IMG/VR virus record: IMGVR_UViG_3300042896_001274
Span: 1-64,000 of that record
DNA: 64,000 bases
Source: a virus
Reading direction: 5' to 3' (one strand)
Shown here: positions 1 through 7,002 of the stretch, piece by piece
Layout of the letters: the number at the start of each line of letters is the position of its first letter
How positions within the stretch are numbered: position 1 is the stretch's first letter
Position numbers and translations under genes: made by a program
The notes under the pieces: generated by a model
Database searches by the model: none
The model's input: only the letters and a program-made list of their open reading frames with translations
Told to the model about the DNA's origin: nothing

Positions 1-135
1 CAAACCGGTATCCGAGAATCCAAACCGAATATCGGTGGGGATGAGGTTAATGGTAATTGGGGATTCAGGATGGTATAACCAGTAGGTGTTACCTTTATCA
101 CCATCCTTCACACCAACCAGATCTCCGGGTTTCAC
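1..135 (-). CDS. GDLV-family protein, N-terminal part (runs off window)
   Basis: First 45 codons of a gene continuing beyond the left edge. The GTG start shares two bases with the upstream TGA (GTGA). The product opens VKPGDLVGVKDG. This is the signature of a large family of 55-95-residue proteins that fills the first 14 kb. Common features are an N-terminal x-P-G-D-[LM]-V turn, a central G-[IV]-[IV]-[LIV] strand, and in most members an [IV]-G-W strand followed by a last hydrophobic strand such as EVL. That layout suggests a small SH3-like beta barrel (inference). No function is known to me. Confidence 0.7.
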   Translation of the reverse strand, partial: MKPGDLVGVKDGDKGNTYWLYHPESPITINLIPTDIRFGFSDTGL

Positions 136-257
136 TTTAGAACCTCAACCATGTTCCAGGAAACGCGGAGAACCACACCGATCTCAGGGGTGTAACGGTG
201 GATAAACAATGCACCAGGTACCACCTGATTCACACTGGGGATATCATTGTTTCTCAT
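132..257 (-). CDS. short GDLV-family remnant or minimal member
   Basis: A 41-codon ORF that starts at an ATG overlapping the upstream stop (ATGA) and ends overlapping the downstream GTG start, so it sits exactly in operon register. The product contains VVPGALFIHRY, then PEIGVVLRV, then the family ending VEVLK. It therefore keeps the first strand, central strand and C-terminal strand of the GDLV family but lacks the G-W strand. Either a minimal working member or a decaying paralogue. Its preserved overlaps at both ends argue that it is still translated. Confidence 0.6.
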   Translation of the reverse strand: MRNNDIPSVNQVVPGALFIHRYTPEIGVVLRVSWNMVEVLK

Positions 258-538
258 ACCGGTTCAACCTCACCCCTCTTTATCCAACCAATTCCGGTGG
301 AGCACAGGATTCTTATCCAGGTTGTGAGAGATAAAGAACTTCCAAAACCATCCAGAACCTCTTTTACTTCCAGAATCATTCCGGTATCATTGAAGAAGAA
401 CGGCCGAAGGTTGTTTTGCCCCTTGGCATCGTTATCGATTGTGATTGGTTCTTCCCAAATAATTTTATAATCATTAAGGATCTTCCTGGATTGGATCTCA
501 GGATCCGGAAGAAGTTTTATCATATCACCAATCTTCAC
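254..538 (-). CDS. GDLV-family protein
   Basis: 94 aa, GTG start within a GTGA overlap. Opens MKIGDMIKLL, has DTGMILEV in the middle and ends with TGIGWIKRGEVEPV, so all three family blocks are present. It is longer than average because of an insert of about 30 residues between the first and central strands. Downstream member of the operon that begins at position 1520. Function unknown. Confidence 0.75.
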   Translation of the reverse strand: MKIGDMIKLLPDPEIQSRKILNDYKIIWEEPITIDNDAKGQNNLRPFFFNDTGMILEVKEVLDGFGSSLSLTTWIRILCSTGIGWIKRGEVEPV

Positions 539-708
539 CCCACCACCTCCAACATCTCCTTGGAATACCGGAAAACCTTATAGAGATCAGGTTGGCCGAG
601 CAACCAAACCCGGTACAAACCAGTTCCACCTTGAATATCGATGATCAACCCGAGTGTATCGGTTCTGTAACTTTTCACTTTTACCAAATCACCGGGGGAT
701 AATTTCAC
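535..708 (-). CDS. GDLV-family protein
   Basis: 57 aa. I chose the GTG at 708 because it overlaps the upstream stop (GTGA) and places KLSPGDLVKVK at the N-terminus; a longer frame begins at 738. Central block LGLIIDI and C-terminal KEMLEVVG are visible, but the G-W strand is replaced by VWLLGQPDLYKV. Function unknown. Confidence 0.7.
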   Translation of the reverse strand: MKLSPGDLVKVKSYRTDTLGLIIDIQGGTGLYRVWLLGQPDLYKVFRYSKEMLEVVG

Positions 709-917
709 ACCACCCTCACGTTTCCAACATAACACCACCCAATATTTTCACCACAAACCAATTTCACATCGGAACCTTGAAGATCAAGAATCACACCGAT
801 TCCGGTTAGATTTCCGGTGTGTTTCCTTTGTACAGGATCCAGTGATCCGATGGGTGAGGAGAACAACTTGGAATAACTTCCTTTGGTATTGTTGGTAACA
901 ATATCCCCAACTCTCAT
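705..917 (-). CDS. GDLV-family protein
   Basis: 70 aa, ATG start overlapping the upstream TGA. Opens MRVGDIVTN, centre GIGVILDL, end IGWCYVGNVRVV. A clean family member. Function unknown. Confidence 0.75.
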   Translation of the reverse strand: MRVGDIVTNNTKGSYSKLFSSPIGSLDPVQRKHTGNLTGIGVILDLQGSDVKLVCGENIGWCYVGNVRVV

Positions 918-1147
918 GTTTCATTCTCCAGGAAAATAAGATTAACCCAACCGATCCTCCCGGTTACCATGATCCGTGCCCCGTTTCCACCTTGAGGTTC
1001 CGTCGTTTCAAGAACAACACCGATCTCACCTGGTTGAATGGTTCCAATGGGTTTATCACCGCCGGCCTTGTTTCCCCAGGTGGAAAAAATTGGTGTGGAA
1101 CTATAAACTTTCTTCATCCTCACCAAATCTCCAACACAAAAACTCAT
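914..1147 (-). CDS. GDLV-family protein
   Basis: 77 aa, ATG start in an ATGA overlap. Opens MSFCVGDLVRMKK. The centre PGEIGVVLET carries the extended form of the strand (x-P-x-E-[IV]-G) seen in several longer members. Ends GRIGWVNLIFLENET. Function unknown. Confidence 0.75.
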   Translation of the reverse strand: MSFCVGDLVRMKKVYSSTPIFSTWGNKAGGDKPIGTIQPGEIGVVLETTEPQGGNGARIMVTGRIGWVNLIFLENET

Positions 1148-1332
1148 AGAGGAACCTCCGAAAGATCGTGTTTCTGGTAAGTAAACTTTTCACCGGTGCT
1201 TGGATCCACAACCACGAAGTAGGGATACGAAGAGAGCCCTACCTTGTAGATATCAACGATGATTAATGGTTTTGTGGGCGGAACAAAGAGAGAATCCCTC
1301 ACGAAAACCATATCACCGAGAGATAATTTCAC
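1144..1332 (-). CDS. GDLV-family protein
   Basis: 62 aa. The GTG at 1332 is chosen because it overlaps the upstream stop (GTGA) and gives the N-terminus VKLSLGDMVFV; an in-frame start at 1353 would lie inside the previous gene. The central block is degenerate (LIIVDIYKVG) and the G-W strand is absent. Function unknown. Confidence 0.65.
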   Translation of the reverse strand: MKLSLGDMVFVRDSLFVPPTKPLIIVDIYKVGLSSYPYFVVVDPSTGEKFTYQKHDLSEVPL

Positions 1333-1520
1333 TTCATCACCTCGAAGTTCCAAACCAAATGGTTTCCGAAATCAACATCTTTAATGATTCCGGTGTTCAA
1401 CACGAACCTCCCCTCATAAGGTTGTCTTTTCTCATCAAATCTATTGGATGGGCCGAGATAAACACCAATGAAAGGTATCTCATCGAAACGAGTTAACCTA
1501 ACCAAATCACCGGGTTTCAT
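1329..1520 (-). CDS. GDLV-family protein, first gene of its operon
   Basis: 63 aa, opening MKPGDLVRL with central FIGVYLG. It is the promoter-proximal gene of the operon running to the left edge. The ATG lies 6 bp after a TAGGAT -10 box, leaving no room for a ribosome-binding site, so translation is predicted from a leaderless transcript. Function unknown. Confidence 0.75.
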   Translation of the reverse strand: MKPGDLVRLTRFDEIPFIGVYLGPSNRFDEKRQPYEGRFVLNTGIIKDVDFGNHLVWNFEVMK

Positions 1521-1526
1521 GTTACT

Positions 1527-1555
1527 ATCCTATCATCATCCCACCGGGTTTTGCA
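1527..1555 (-). promoter_or_regulatory. promoter, leaderless type (TGCAAA-17-TAGGAT)
   Basis: Read on the minus strand: TGCAAA (1555-1550), 17 bp, TAGGAT (1532-1527), 6 bp, then the ATG at 1520. The same spacing recurs at the head of other operons here, which makes chance unlikely. Confidence 0.7.
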
Positions 1556-1778
1556 CCTCAACAAGATCTTCTATGATACTCCTCAGGTTTCCACTTCCAA
1601 TCCCCAAAGTACCAACTTCACCAATGGGAATATCCCCAATGTTCCACAGAACATCAAGGGTATAGTAAGGTTCCAGGCCCAGGGAATCCTTAAAAATATT
1701 ATCTACAATTTTCCTTGTAATAACAATACCACAATATTTCGGGTTTTCTTTAAGAACAACCAGATCACCTGGAATCAT
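1536..1778 (-). CDS. GDLV-family protein
   Basis: 80 aa, ATG start. Opens MIPGDLVVLKENP, with YCGIVIT early and GEVGTLGIG late; the G-W strand is not obvious. Its C-terminal coding end overlaps the TGCAAA promoter of the next operon, so the operons are packed with no spare DNA. Function unknown. Confidence 0.7.
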   Translation of the reverse strand: MIPGDLVVLKENPKYCGIVITRKIVDNIFKDSLGLEPYYTLDVLWNIGDIPIGEVGTLGIGSGNLRSIIEDLVEVQNPVG

Positions 1779-1784
1779 ATCTCA

Positions 1785-1958
1785 TTACCCAACCAAATGT
1801 TTATCGTTGCGGAATTCTGTTAGGATCTCCCAAAGGAGGGAAGGAAGGGAATCCTGGATGTGAATGAAACATGAATAGGAACAACACCAGGCCGGGCCAG
1901 GGGAAACAACTCCAGGTTTTTCTTTCCAAAAAACCATACCAAAAATCTTTAATTTCAT
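1785..1958 (-). CDS. small hypothetical protein
   Basis: 57 aa. The ATG at 1958 is preceded by AAGGGTGA at suitable distance; a longer frame to 1991 would overlap the upstream stop. Opens MKLKIFGMVFW and contains CCSYSC. Not a recognisable GDLV member although it lies between them. Function unknown; modest confidence because composition is unusual. Confidence 0.45.
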   Translation of the reverse strand: MKLKIFGMVFWKEKPGVVSPGPAWCCSYSCFIHIQDSLPSLLWEILTEFRNDKHLVG

Positions 1959-1974
1959 AAAATCACCCTTGAAA

Positions 1975-2340
1975 CTAGCTAAAATCACCACAAATCAGAT
2001 CATAGGATTCATTTCCATGCCCAACACAGTGATCCCCATCATGCCTCCGTGGTTCCATTCCTTCGGGACTCCATTTTCCAGGGCCACGAGTGGTGATGAT
2101 CTTCAACATGTCCTCGGGCCGGACAACCTCATCATATTCATTGAGGATCTTGGTGTCAGGTTTATCCCAGGCCAACTTCCAATCATCCAAGGAATTGATA
2201 CCTTCCTCAGGAATGATGTGAAGGGAAAAACACCAACCATAGGAGGATTTTCCAATGTGTAACACCTTGGCACCAGGGTCATGCCCACAGGTTACACACT
2301 TCAACTCAGATTTTTGGTGAAAATAATAGTTCGTACCCAC
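1975..2340 (-). CDS. conserved phage/bacterial hypothetical protein (MGTNYY...GWCFSLH type)
   Basis: 121 aa, GTG start just after the upstream stop. Contains a Cys pair (residues about 15-18, CVTC) followed by LHIGKSSYGWCFSL, a combination I recognise from a widespread family of hypothetical proteins in phages and bacteria. The CxxC may bind metal. Third gene of the operon that starts at 3117. No function known. Confidence 0.75.
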   Translation of the reverse strand: MGTNYYFHQKSELKCVTCGHDPGAKVLHIGKSSYGWCFSLHIIPEEGINSLDDWKLAWDKPDTKILNEYDEVVRPEDMLKIITTRGPGKWSPEGMEPRRHDGDHCVGHGNESYDLICGDFS

Positions 2341-2343
2341 TTC

Positions 2344-2595
2344 TCAGTTTCCTCCCAGAATCTCTTCCACCAGGAGCTCAGGTTCCCCTCTTCTCTCGGA
2401 GGATCTCCAAGGTAAGGAACCCCTCTCTGCCCTTCGGAGTTGATCCACGGATTTCAATTCCTCAATCCGATACACCTCGGATCCACAGTTCCGAACCTCG
2501 AATTCTAGGTTTCTATCCCCAATCCTCTCGGCCTCACGTTCATCACGGGCATCGATGAGGATTTCTGTATGGAATGTTACTCTGTATAGCGGCAT
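2344..2595 (-). CDS. small hypothetical protein
   Basis: 83 aa, ATG start 4 bp from the upstream stop. The N-terminus reads as a beta strand (LYRVTFHTEILIDA) followed by a helix rich in E and R. The C-terminal half is highly charged. I do not recognise a family. Translation is likely coupled to the upstream 172-residue gene. Confidence 0.6.
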   Translation of the reverse strand: MPLYRVTFHTEILIDARDEREAERIGDRNLEFEVRNCGSEVYRIEELKSVDQLRRAERGSLPWRSSERRGEPELLVEEILGGN

Positions 2596-2598
2596 GGT

Positions 2599-3117
2599 TC
2601 AATCCTCAAATTCATATCCGAGTGATGCGAGAAATTCCTCATTGTTTTTGGGAACCACACCGATGTTTGTATCATAAAGGGCAGTGAAATCATCCCTCTT
2701 CAACACATCCACCAGATCCTCTTCCTTGATGTTCTCATTGGATGGAATGAGGCAGTAGGTATCACCAGGAAACTGAGGAACCTTGATGATGATCTGAGGA
2801 ACATTACCATCATCAAGAAACACCGTGTGGAGGGTGAAGATGTTATCCGGTTTCACGTTGAGATCAACCAGTTCCGATGCGATCTTGTCATCCTTGAGGA
2901 GTTGTAGGATTCTCCCATCCGCACCGCTCTCGGAATACCGAGTTGCACTTCCGATATCGGCCACCCAACCTTGCCCGGATTCACTGTAGAACATAGGTGA
3001 ATCCCAGGAGTTATTCTCTCCATCGAGGGATGTGTGGAACCTCAACACGAAGTTCTTCTCGGTGGATTTCTTGGTGGGGTTCTTCTTCATGAAACTGGAG
3101 GTTTTCTTGGTTGCCAT
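2599..3117 (-). CDS. hypothetical protein, first gene of operon
   Basis: 172 aa with a basic N-terminus (MATKKTSSFMKKNPTKKS) followed by an acidic globular part. The order is FVLRFHTSLDG, a DIGSATRYSESG stretch, then IIIKVPQFPGDTY. No known domain recognised. The ATG is 6 bp downstream of a TAGGAT -10 box, so the mRNA should be leaderless. It heads an operon of five genes down to 1536. Confidence 0.7.
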   Translation of the reverse strand: MATKKTSSFMKKNPTKKSTEKNFVLRFHTSLDGENNSWDSPMFYSESGQGWVADIGSATRYSESGADGRILQLLKDDKIASELVDLNVKPDNIFTLHTVFLDDGNVPQIIIKVPQFPGDTYCLIPSNENIKEEDLVDVLKRDDFTALYDTNIGVVPKNNEEFLASLGYEFED

Positions 3118-3123
3118 GTTTCA

Positions 3124-3152
3124 ATCCTATCATCCTTGCACGGGGTTTTGCA
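3124..3152 (-). promoter_or_regulatory. promoter, leaderless type (TGCAAA-17-TAGGAT)
   Basis: Minus strand: TGCAAA (3152-3147), 17 bp, TAGGAT (3129-3124), 6 bp, ATG at 3117. The -10 hexamer and spacing are identical to the promoter at 1527-1555. Confidence 0.7.
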
Positions 3153-3336
3153 CCGCGGGGAGAAGATAATTTTCAGTAACGAGTTGTTGTTTTCCACTGG
3201 AGAGCAACACCACGAAGAACCGAGTATCCACGGAAACACCATGATGCTCTCTGATCACGATACCCACCGTGGGGGGAATCATTCTCTGAGGATTACCATA
3301 CAAGATGAGGTCCCCAACCTCAAGCACCACCACCAC
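3130..3336 (-). CDS. GDLV-family protein
   Basis: 68 aa. The start lies in a run of in-frame GTG codons (VVVLEVGDLIL), so the exact first codon is uncertain; all place the VGDLI block at the N-terminus. Centre TVGIVIREH, then a VVLLSSGKQQLV strand instead of the G-W strand. Its 5' end overlaps the upstream gene by 17 bp. Function unknown. Confidence 0.65.
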   Translation of the reverse strand: MVVVLEVGDLILYGNPQRMIPPTVGIVIREHHGVSVDTRFFVVLLSSGKQQLVTENYLLPAVQNPVQG

Positions 3337-3604
3337 CCTTCACCGGAATAAAATCCCAGGTGTTTGCCCAACCTACCACGCCGGACTTGGTCATCACCCT
3401 GGTCATGCAGGTTTCACCATCGATCTGAACAACAACACCGACATCACCCTTGAAAAACCGTCCCACGATCTTGGGAATCAACCCATCACGGTTCAACTCC
3501 ATCCCAAAAACATCACCATAGACATCAACAAGGACCGTCAAACCCAAGGGCTTCTTGTCCACATTGAGCCGAACAAGGTCACCAATCCTATACTCAGGCT
3601 CCAA
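3320..3604 (-). CDS. GDLV-family protein
   Basis: 94 aa with a TTG start overlapping the upstream stop region. Opens MEPEYRIGDLVRLN. Carries two candidate central strands (TVLVDV and GDVGVVVQI) and ends VVGWANTWDFIPVKGGGGA. The extra 25 residues before the second strand give one of the longest versions. Function unknown. Confidence 0.7.
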   Translation of the reverse strand: MEPEYRIGDLVRLNVDKKPLGLTVLVDVYGDVFGMELNRDGLIPKIVGRFFKGDVGVVVQIDGETCMTRVMTKSGVVGWANTWDFIPVKGGGGA

Positions 3605-3809
3605 TCAGCACCTCCGTGACGTCCAGGTTGTTCACAAATATTTCCCTTAATTCCCCTGTTGTTTCCAGTATCTTAATTCTAGAAGAATTTTTAGGGGCAA
3701 CGATGTGAACCAGACGGCTGCGTTCCACCAGGAGTCCGGTTATCGGAGGATCATCCATCCGAAAACCTTTGTGGTACCGAACCACGGAGATTAAATCTCC
3801 AACCCTCAT
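3594..3809 (-). CDS. GDLV-family protein
   Basis: 71 aa from the ATG at 3809, which overlaps the upstream TGA (ATGA) and gives MRVGDLISVVR. Central ITGLLVE and C-terminal LDVTEVLIGA are present. The region between is a charged strand pair rather than the usual G-W strand. Function unknown. Confidence 0.7.
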   Translation of the reverse strand: MRVGDLISVVRYHKGFRMDDPPITGLLVERSRLVHIVAPKNSSRIKILETTGELREIFVNNLDVTEVLIGA

Positions 3810-3985
3810 TCCACCACCTGTAGATCCGATTCTCGGCACTGAAGAATTCCTTTGTTTGGAAATAATACCCTCCAGTAGGGAAATGGGTCATGGGACTGTG
3901 TGATCCTTTCCATGATGATCCCAATGTCACCAGGAAGACCCATTTGGAAACGGAACTTCCAACCAACCATGTCACCCGGCTTCAT
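3806..3985 (-). CDS. GDLV-family protein
   Basis: 59 aa from the internal ATG at 3985 (MKPGDMVGWKFRF), chosen because the upstream in-frame extension would lie inside the neighbouring gene. Central GDIGIIMER and C-terminal ESDLQVVE are clear. Function unknown. Confidence 0.7.
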   Translation of the reverse strand: MKPGDMVGWKFRFQMGLPGDIGIIMERITQSHDPFPYWRVLFPNKGILQCRESDLQVVE

Positions 3986-4196
3986 GGCCAACTTCCTGGC
4001 AGAACCCGGAGTAAATATGATGAACACCTCCCGGGGTCAAGATGTTGTAAAAGACACGGGGATCCCCTCCGGTCTCACTAAATTCACTTAGGAATATCAC
4101 AGGGGTCGGCACATCATACCGGTGAGGATCTTGTCCCTTAACCCATCCAACAGGATAACTGTGACTCCAAACAAGGATCATGTCACCAGGATTCAT
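3972..4196 (-). CDS. GDLV-family protein, first gene of its operon
   Basis: 74 aa, opening MNPGDMILVW; the rest is divergent, with a YNILTPGGVHHIY segment in place of the G-W strand. The ATG is 6 bp after a TAGTAT -10 box with no ribosome-binding site possible on the predicted transcript. Leads the operon 4196-3130. Function unknown. Confidence 0.7.
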   Translation of the reverse strand: MNPGDMILVWSHSYPVGWVKGQDPHRYDVPTPVIFLSEFSETGGDPRVFYNILTPGGVHHIYSGFCQEVGHEAG

Positions 4197-4202
4197 GATT
4201 CC

Positions 4203-4231
4203 ATACTATCACGGTTCAACCACATTTTGCA
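4203..4231 (-). promoter_or_regulatory. promoter, leaderless type (TGCAAA-17-TAGTAT)
   Basis: Minus strand: TGCAAA (4231-4226), 17 bp, TAGTAT (4208-4203), 6 bp, ATG at 4196. Confidence 0.7.
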
Positions 4232-4455
4232 CCGGATGATCTAAACTTACCAAACCGATCATACACGGCCACCCTCCTCAAGGTTCCCATGTCATGTTCC
4301 CCGATGATCCCATCCGCCCACAACACCCGGTATCTCCACGGAACAGAAAATGGGTGCCTCATGAGCTTCTGGTCCACAAGGACCTCAACAAGAACCCCAA
4401 CCGATCTCTTGTACTCGTGGACCACAAGGTCACCTGGTCCAATTCCTCCCATCAC
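4216..4455 (-). CDS. GDLV-family protein
   Basis: 79 aa; start is GTG at 4455 or ATG at 4452, both overlapping the upstream stop. Opens with GIGPGDLVVHEYK, then VGVLVEV, then a YRVLWADGIIGEH strand. Its terminal codons overlap the promoter of the next operon. Function unknown. Confidence 0.7.
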   Translation of the reverse strand: MMGGIGPGDLVVHEYKRSVGVLVEVLVDQKLMRHPFSVPWRYRVLWADGIIGEHDMGTLRRVAVYDRFGKFRSSGAKCG

Positions 4456-4682
4456 AAGTCCCTCACCTTGATCAAGTTTTCAAACCAGAAGATCAGATGG
4501 GTGTTGATCCTCTTCATTCCTCCACCCCCAAGCAAGGATACATAGGTAATATTGCGGGGCCACACTGGACGTTCCACCTTCAACAAGGTTCCCTCGTGAA
4601 CATTTCCGTCCACGGTCTTGTAGTAGACATAGTCACCAAGCTCAACTTCGATCTCATTGCGGCCGTGGTAGGTGATCAACAC
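4452..4682 (-). CDS. GDLV-like protein
   Basis: 76 aa. The GTG at 4682 is preferred because GGAGG lies 6 bp upstream, one of the few strong ribosome-binding sites in this array. It creates a 29-bp overlap with the preceding gene. The first block is VELGDYVYYK (E in place of P), followed by HEGTLLKVE; the C-terminus FENLIKVRDL fits the last strand. Function unknown. Confidence 0.65.
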   Translation of the reverse strand: MLITYHGRNEIEVELGDYVYYKTVDGNVHEGTLLKVERPVWPRNITYVSLLGGGGMKRINTHLIFWFENLIKVRDL

Positions 4683-4860
4683 TTAATTCCTCCATGAAAG
4701 AATCGGACACGAGCTTCACTCCCAACAAGGTCATCACATGGTAATAACCCGGATGTTTTCTTCCATCACGATCCACCATGTCATATGGTCTGAGGATCAA
4801 ACCCAACCCCCAACCGCTATACACGGAAGTTGTGAACCTTACAAGATCACCTGGTTTCAT
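4654..4860 (-). CDS. GDLV-family protein
   Basis: 68 aa from the ATG at 4860, which overlaps the upstream stop (ATGA) and gives MKPGDLVRFTTS. Central LGLILRPYD and a YYHVMTLLGVKLV strand are visible. Its 3' end carries the GGAGG that serves the next gene. Function unknown. Confidence 0.75.
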   Translation of the reverse strand: MKPGDLVRFTTSVYSGWGLGLILRPYDMVDRDGRKHPGYYHVMTLLGVKLVSDSFMEELSVDHLPRPQ

Positions 4861-5081
4861 TCTTCCCCCACAAAATCTGGGACTGGATCGGAACTCCACT
4901 GGTTACTCCACAGATCCTCGACTCCTTGTGGACCAAGAATCCTGTACTTGGAATGTAACCAGCCGCTGTGAGCTTTTACCCTTTCCAGGAACAGCCCAAC
5001 CATCGGCTTCCTTCCCATCTGCACCATGGGATTGTAATCAACCTGGAACGGAGAGAAAACGTAGATCATACCCGACTTCAT
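4857..5081 (-). CDS. GDLV-like protein
   Basis: 74 aa from the ATG at 5081 (ATGA overlap). The first block reads MKSGMIYVFS, so P-G-D-L has drifted to S-G-M-I. Central MVGLFLERV and KYRILGPQGVEDL strands are retained. The tail is acidic (DFVGEE). Function unknown. Confidence 0.65.
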   Translation of the reverse strand: MKSGMIYVFSPFQVDYNPMVQMGRKPMVGLFLERVKAHSGWLHSKYRILGPQGVEDLWSNQWSSDPVPDFVGEE

Positions 5082-5272
5082 ACACAACGGATCCTCTCTA
5101 GTCCGATCAACTTTACCCCTTGCCGGGTTAGAATTTCACAGGATGGAAACGATGGTGAATAACTCGGGTGGTTCCACGGAATATTACCCAAGAAAATCCC
5201 CAAGGATGACATCACCCAGGTGTAACCGTTGAGCATCACCCCCTCAATTCTCACAAGATCGCCTGGTTTCAT
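5078..5272 (-). CDS. GDLV-family protein
   Basis: 64 aa, ATG start in an ATGA overlap with the next gene upstream. Opens MKPGDLVRIEGV; centre SLGIFLGN; then CEILTRQGVKLIGLERI. Function unknown. Confidence 0.75.
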   Translation of the reverse strand: MKPGDLVRIEGVMLNGYTWVMSSLGIFLGNIPWNHPSYSPSFPSCEILTRQGVKLIGLERIRCV

Positions 5273-5475
5273 AACGGCTTCACCTCACGGAACCAAATCC
5301 ACCCAGACCTACCATCATTCAACATGATCTGGTACCACTCGAGTTTGTTCTCGATCAGGACTCCCAAGGTGGGTTGTTTTCCGGTGTGAAAACTTCTCTT
5401 GGCAGAACCCCAATCCACGTTGCAACTGGCATGCGGTTCCACCTGGACAAGGTCACCTGGACGAATTGTTTTCAT
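5269..5475 (-). CDS. GDLV-family protein
   Basis: 68 aa. Opens MKTIRPGDLVQVEP, centre TLGVLIENK, end GRSGWIWFREVKPL, so the G-W strand is intact. The start region overlaps the preceding gene by 23 bp in a different frame. Function unknown. Confidence 0.75.
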   Translation of the reverse strand: MKTIRPGDLVQVEPHASCNVDWGSAKRSFHTGKQPTLGVLIENKLEWYQIMLNDGRSGWIWFREVKPL

Positions 5476-5659
5476 GGATGACCTCCATCATTGTTTCTAC
5501 CTCATCCACAACCACGCCTCCCTCACACATGACGGTCCACCATTGGTGCTTCTCATCCCCCCAGGTGTTGCTACGGTCGGATTCCTTGATGATGATACCA
5601 GTCATTGGGACGCCCCAGAAACCACCCACCTTATTCCTCACAAGGTCACCCGGCTTCAC
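5453..5659 (-). CDS. GDLV-family protein
   Basis: 68 aa from the GTG at 5659 (VKPGDLVRNKVGG). The same frame stays open up to 5839, but that extension would lie inside the neighbouring gene and lacks family similarity. Centre MTGIIIKE, then WWTVMCEGGVVVDEVE. Function unknown. Confidence 0.7.
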   Translation of the reverse strand: MKPGDLVRNKVGGFWGVPMTGIIIKESDRSNTWGDEKHQWWTVMCEGGVVVDEVETMMEVIHENNSSR

Positions 5660-5849
5660 TGAGGACCTCCAACTCCTGGTCACCATTTCTCCAAACATGG
5701 TAGATGAACTTACGGCCGTCTTGTTCCAGGAGCTCCATGGTAAAATCAATTCCGCTGTGATAATCTGGATATGGATGGATAGAAATGACAACACCCACAA
5801 CTGTTTTGTCACGGGCCCATTTGAACCGAATAAGGTCACCAGGTTTCAT
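5646..5849 (-). CDS. GDLV-family protein
   Basis: 67 aa, ATG start in an ATGA overlap. Opens MKPGDLIRFKW, centre VVGVVISI, end DQELEVLSEAG. Function unknown. Confidence 0.75.
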   Translation of the reverse strand: MKPGDLIRFKWARDKTVVGVVISIHPYPDYHSGIDFTMELLEQDGRKFIYHVWRNGDQELEVLSEAG

Positions 5850-6037
5850 GGGTCCAGGAACTCCAGTTGTCGATACAGAGAATCTAACACAAGCTTTTCC
5901 ACCAATCCCTTGGTCAACCGTTTCTTCCCGGTGGCCCGGAGGATCAACCCACGAATTTCTTGATTGATTTCAAGGTGCAACGTGGCGCTACCATCCGGAT
6001 TCTCTACCACCTCTACCCAGCACTTTTCTTCTTTCAT
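5846..6037 (-). CDS. small hypothetical protein
   Basis: 63 aa, ATGA overlaps at both ends. Not a GDLV member: it begins with a beta hairpin (CWVEVVENPDGSATLHLEI) followed by a basic helix (LRATGKKRLTKGLVEKLVLDSL). I do not recognise it. Confidence 0.6.
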   Translation of the reverse strand: MKEEKCWVEVVENPDGSATLHLEINQEIRGLILRATGKKRLTKGLVEKLVLDSLYRQLEFLDP

Positions 6038-6279
6038 TTCATCACCGACACCAATGAATACCGAGCAAGGTTCTTCAACCCAGTAGGGGTAATCAAGGTT
6101 CCTTTCGAAGGGTTGATCACAACGGCAGGGAAAATGTCAGAATCATTATTGACAAAACGGTTAGCACCAAGACCCTCCAACATGTAACCACCGTTGCCGG
6201 ACTGCCGGGCAGAGGACGAAGGATAAACCAAAGATCCCTGAGGAACTTCAGATAGATAGATGTCCGTGAAGCGGCTCAT
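6034..6279 (-). CDS. divergent GDLV-like protein
   Basis: 81 aa, ATG start overlapping the upstream stop. Contains VPQGSLVYPSS (compare P-G-D-L-V), then FPAVVINPSKGTLITPTGLKNL, so the family order of strands can still be traced. A Gly/Ser/Asn-rich linker of about 25 residues sits between. Function unknown. Confidence 0.6.
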   Translation of the reverse strand: MSRFTDIYLSEVPQGSLVYPSSSARQSGNGGYMLEGLGANRFVNNDSDIFPAVVINPSKGTLITPTGLKNLARYSLVSVMK

Positions 6280-6482
6280 ATGACCTCCAAGTACGAGACG
6301 TGTAACATTGCGAAGTGGGTCGGCTCAGATCCTAGAGGAAGAACACGGTAGGAGTTCAGCTGGTATGCCGTATACTTCGTAAATTTCCTATGAGAAAGGG
6401 GGTCTACGACAGGTCCCATCACCACGCCCAACCAATCACGATTGATCTTGTGCCGAACCAGGTCACCGGGCTTGACTTCCAT
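6276..6482 (-). CDS. GDLV-family protein, first gene of its operon
   Basis: 68 aa from the ATG at 6482 (MEVKPGDLVRHKI), which is 6 bp downstream of a TATACT -10 box; a longer frame would start upstream of the promoter. Centre WLGVVMGP, end MLHVSYLEVI. Leads an operon of about ten genes down to 4216. Function unknown. Confidence 0.75.
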   Translation of the reverse strand: MEVKPGDLVRHKINRDWLGVVMGPVVDPLSHRKFTKYTAYQLNSYRVLPLGSEPTHFAMLHVSYLEVI

Positions 6483-6488
6483 AGAACC

Positions 6489-6517
6489 AGTATAACACGT
6501 GGAAGATGGGTTTTGCA
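6489..6517 (-). promoter_or_regulatory. promoter, leaderless type (TGCAAA-17-TATACT)
   Basis: Minus strand: TGCAAA (6517-6512), 17 bp, TATACT (6494-6489), 6 bp, ATG at 6482. Confidence 0.7.
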
Positions 6518-6715
6518 CTATGCTTCTTTAAAAACTTCAACAAGGACATCCTCATACCACTCGAAAACCTCTCCGGTCCCACACCTTAGAATCTTACAGG
6601 CAGGACCCCCCAATGTCTCGCTGGTCCGTCCTATCACGAGGTACATACTTTCATCCTCGAATAGTTCGGGTTGGATCAACCTGACCATGGTCCCCGGCCG
6701 GAATCCGGAGCTCAT
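6518..6715 (-). CDS. GDLV-family protein
   Basis: 65 aa from the ATG at 6715 (ATGA overlap). Opens SSGFRPGTMVRLI, with MYLVIGRT in the centre and YEDVLVEVF at the end. It is the last gene of the long operon that also contains purB; its stop abuts the -35 box of the next promoter. Function unknown. Confidence 0.7.
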   Translation of the reverse strand: MSSGFRPGTMVRLIQPELFEDESMYLVIGRTSETLGGPACKILRCGTGEVFEWYEDVLVEVFKEA

Positions 6716-6990
6716 CCTGCATGAAAAGAGGCACACAGGATCCTCTTACCCGGCTGGTGTGCCACCCCCACGAGCTCTACCTCGACATCATCAGGATTCA
6801 CCCATGAATTTGACCAACTGGCCACCGTGGGATCATCTGTGTAACACCACTTACCGCGGTCAGGATTCCATTCCAGATCTCCCTGCGGATGGACACCCCT
6901 GGCCTCTGACTCGCCAGAAGCCACAATAATCGCAGATGAATATGTGTCATATTCCCTGTTAGAAATCTGGGAGATCCGGAAGATCAACAT
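6712..6990 (-). CDS. conserved phage hypothetical protein
   Basis: 92 aa. The sequence YDTYSSAIIVASGESEARGVHP, then VEVELVGVAHQPGKRILCASFHAG, resembles a small protein often seen in tailed-phage genomes that ends in a conserved ASFNAG-like motif. No biochemical role is known to me. Overlaps the next gene by an ATGA. Confidence 0.65.
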   Translation of the reverse strand: MLIFRISQISNREYDTYSSAIIVASGESEARGVHPQGDLEWNPDRGKWCYTDDPTVASWSNSWVNPDDVEVELVGVAHQPGKRILCASFHAG

Positions 6991-7002
6991 AGTCTCATCC
7001 TA

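Noticed and set aside
198-5662. Many plus-strand ORFs of 60-165 codons running antisense to the GDLV array
   Set aside because: They are antisense shadows. Minus-strand genes have regular starts, overlaps and family motifs, while the plus frames carry none and would leave the array unexplained.
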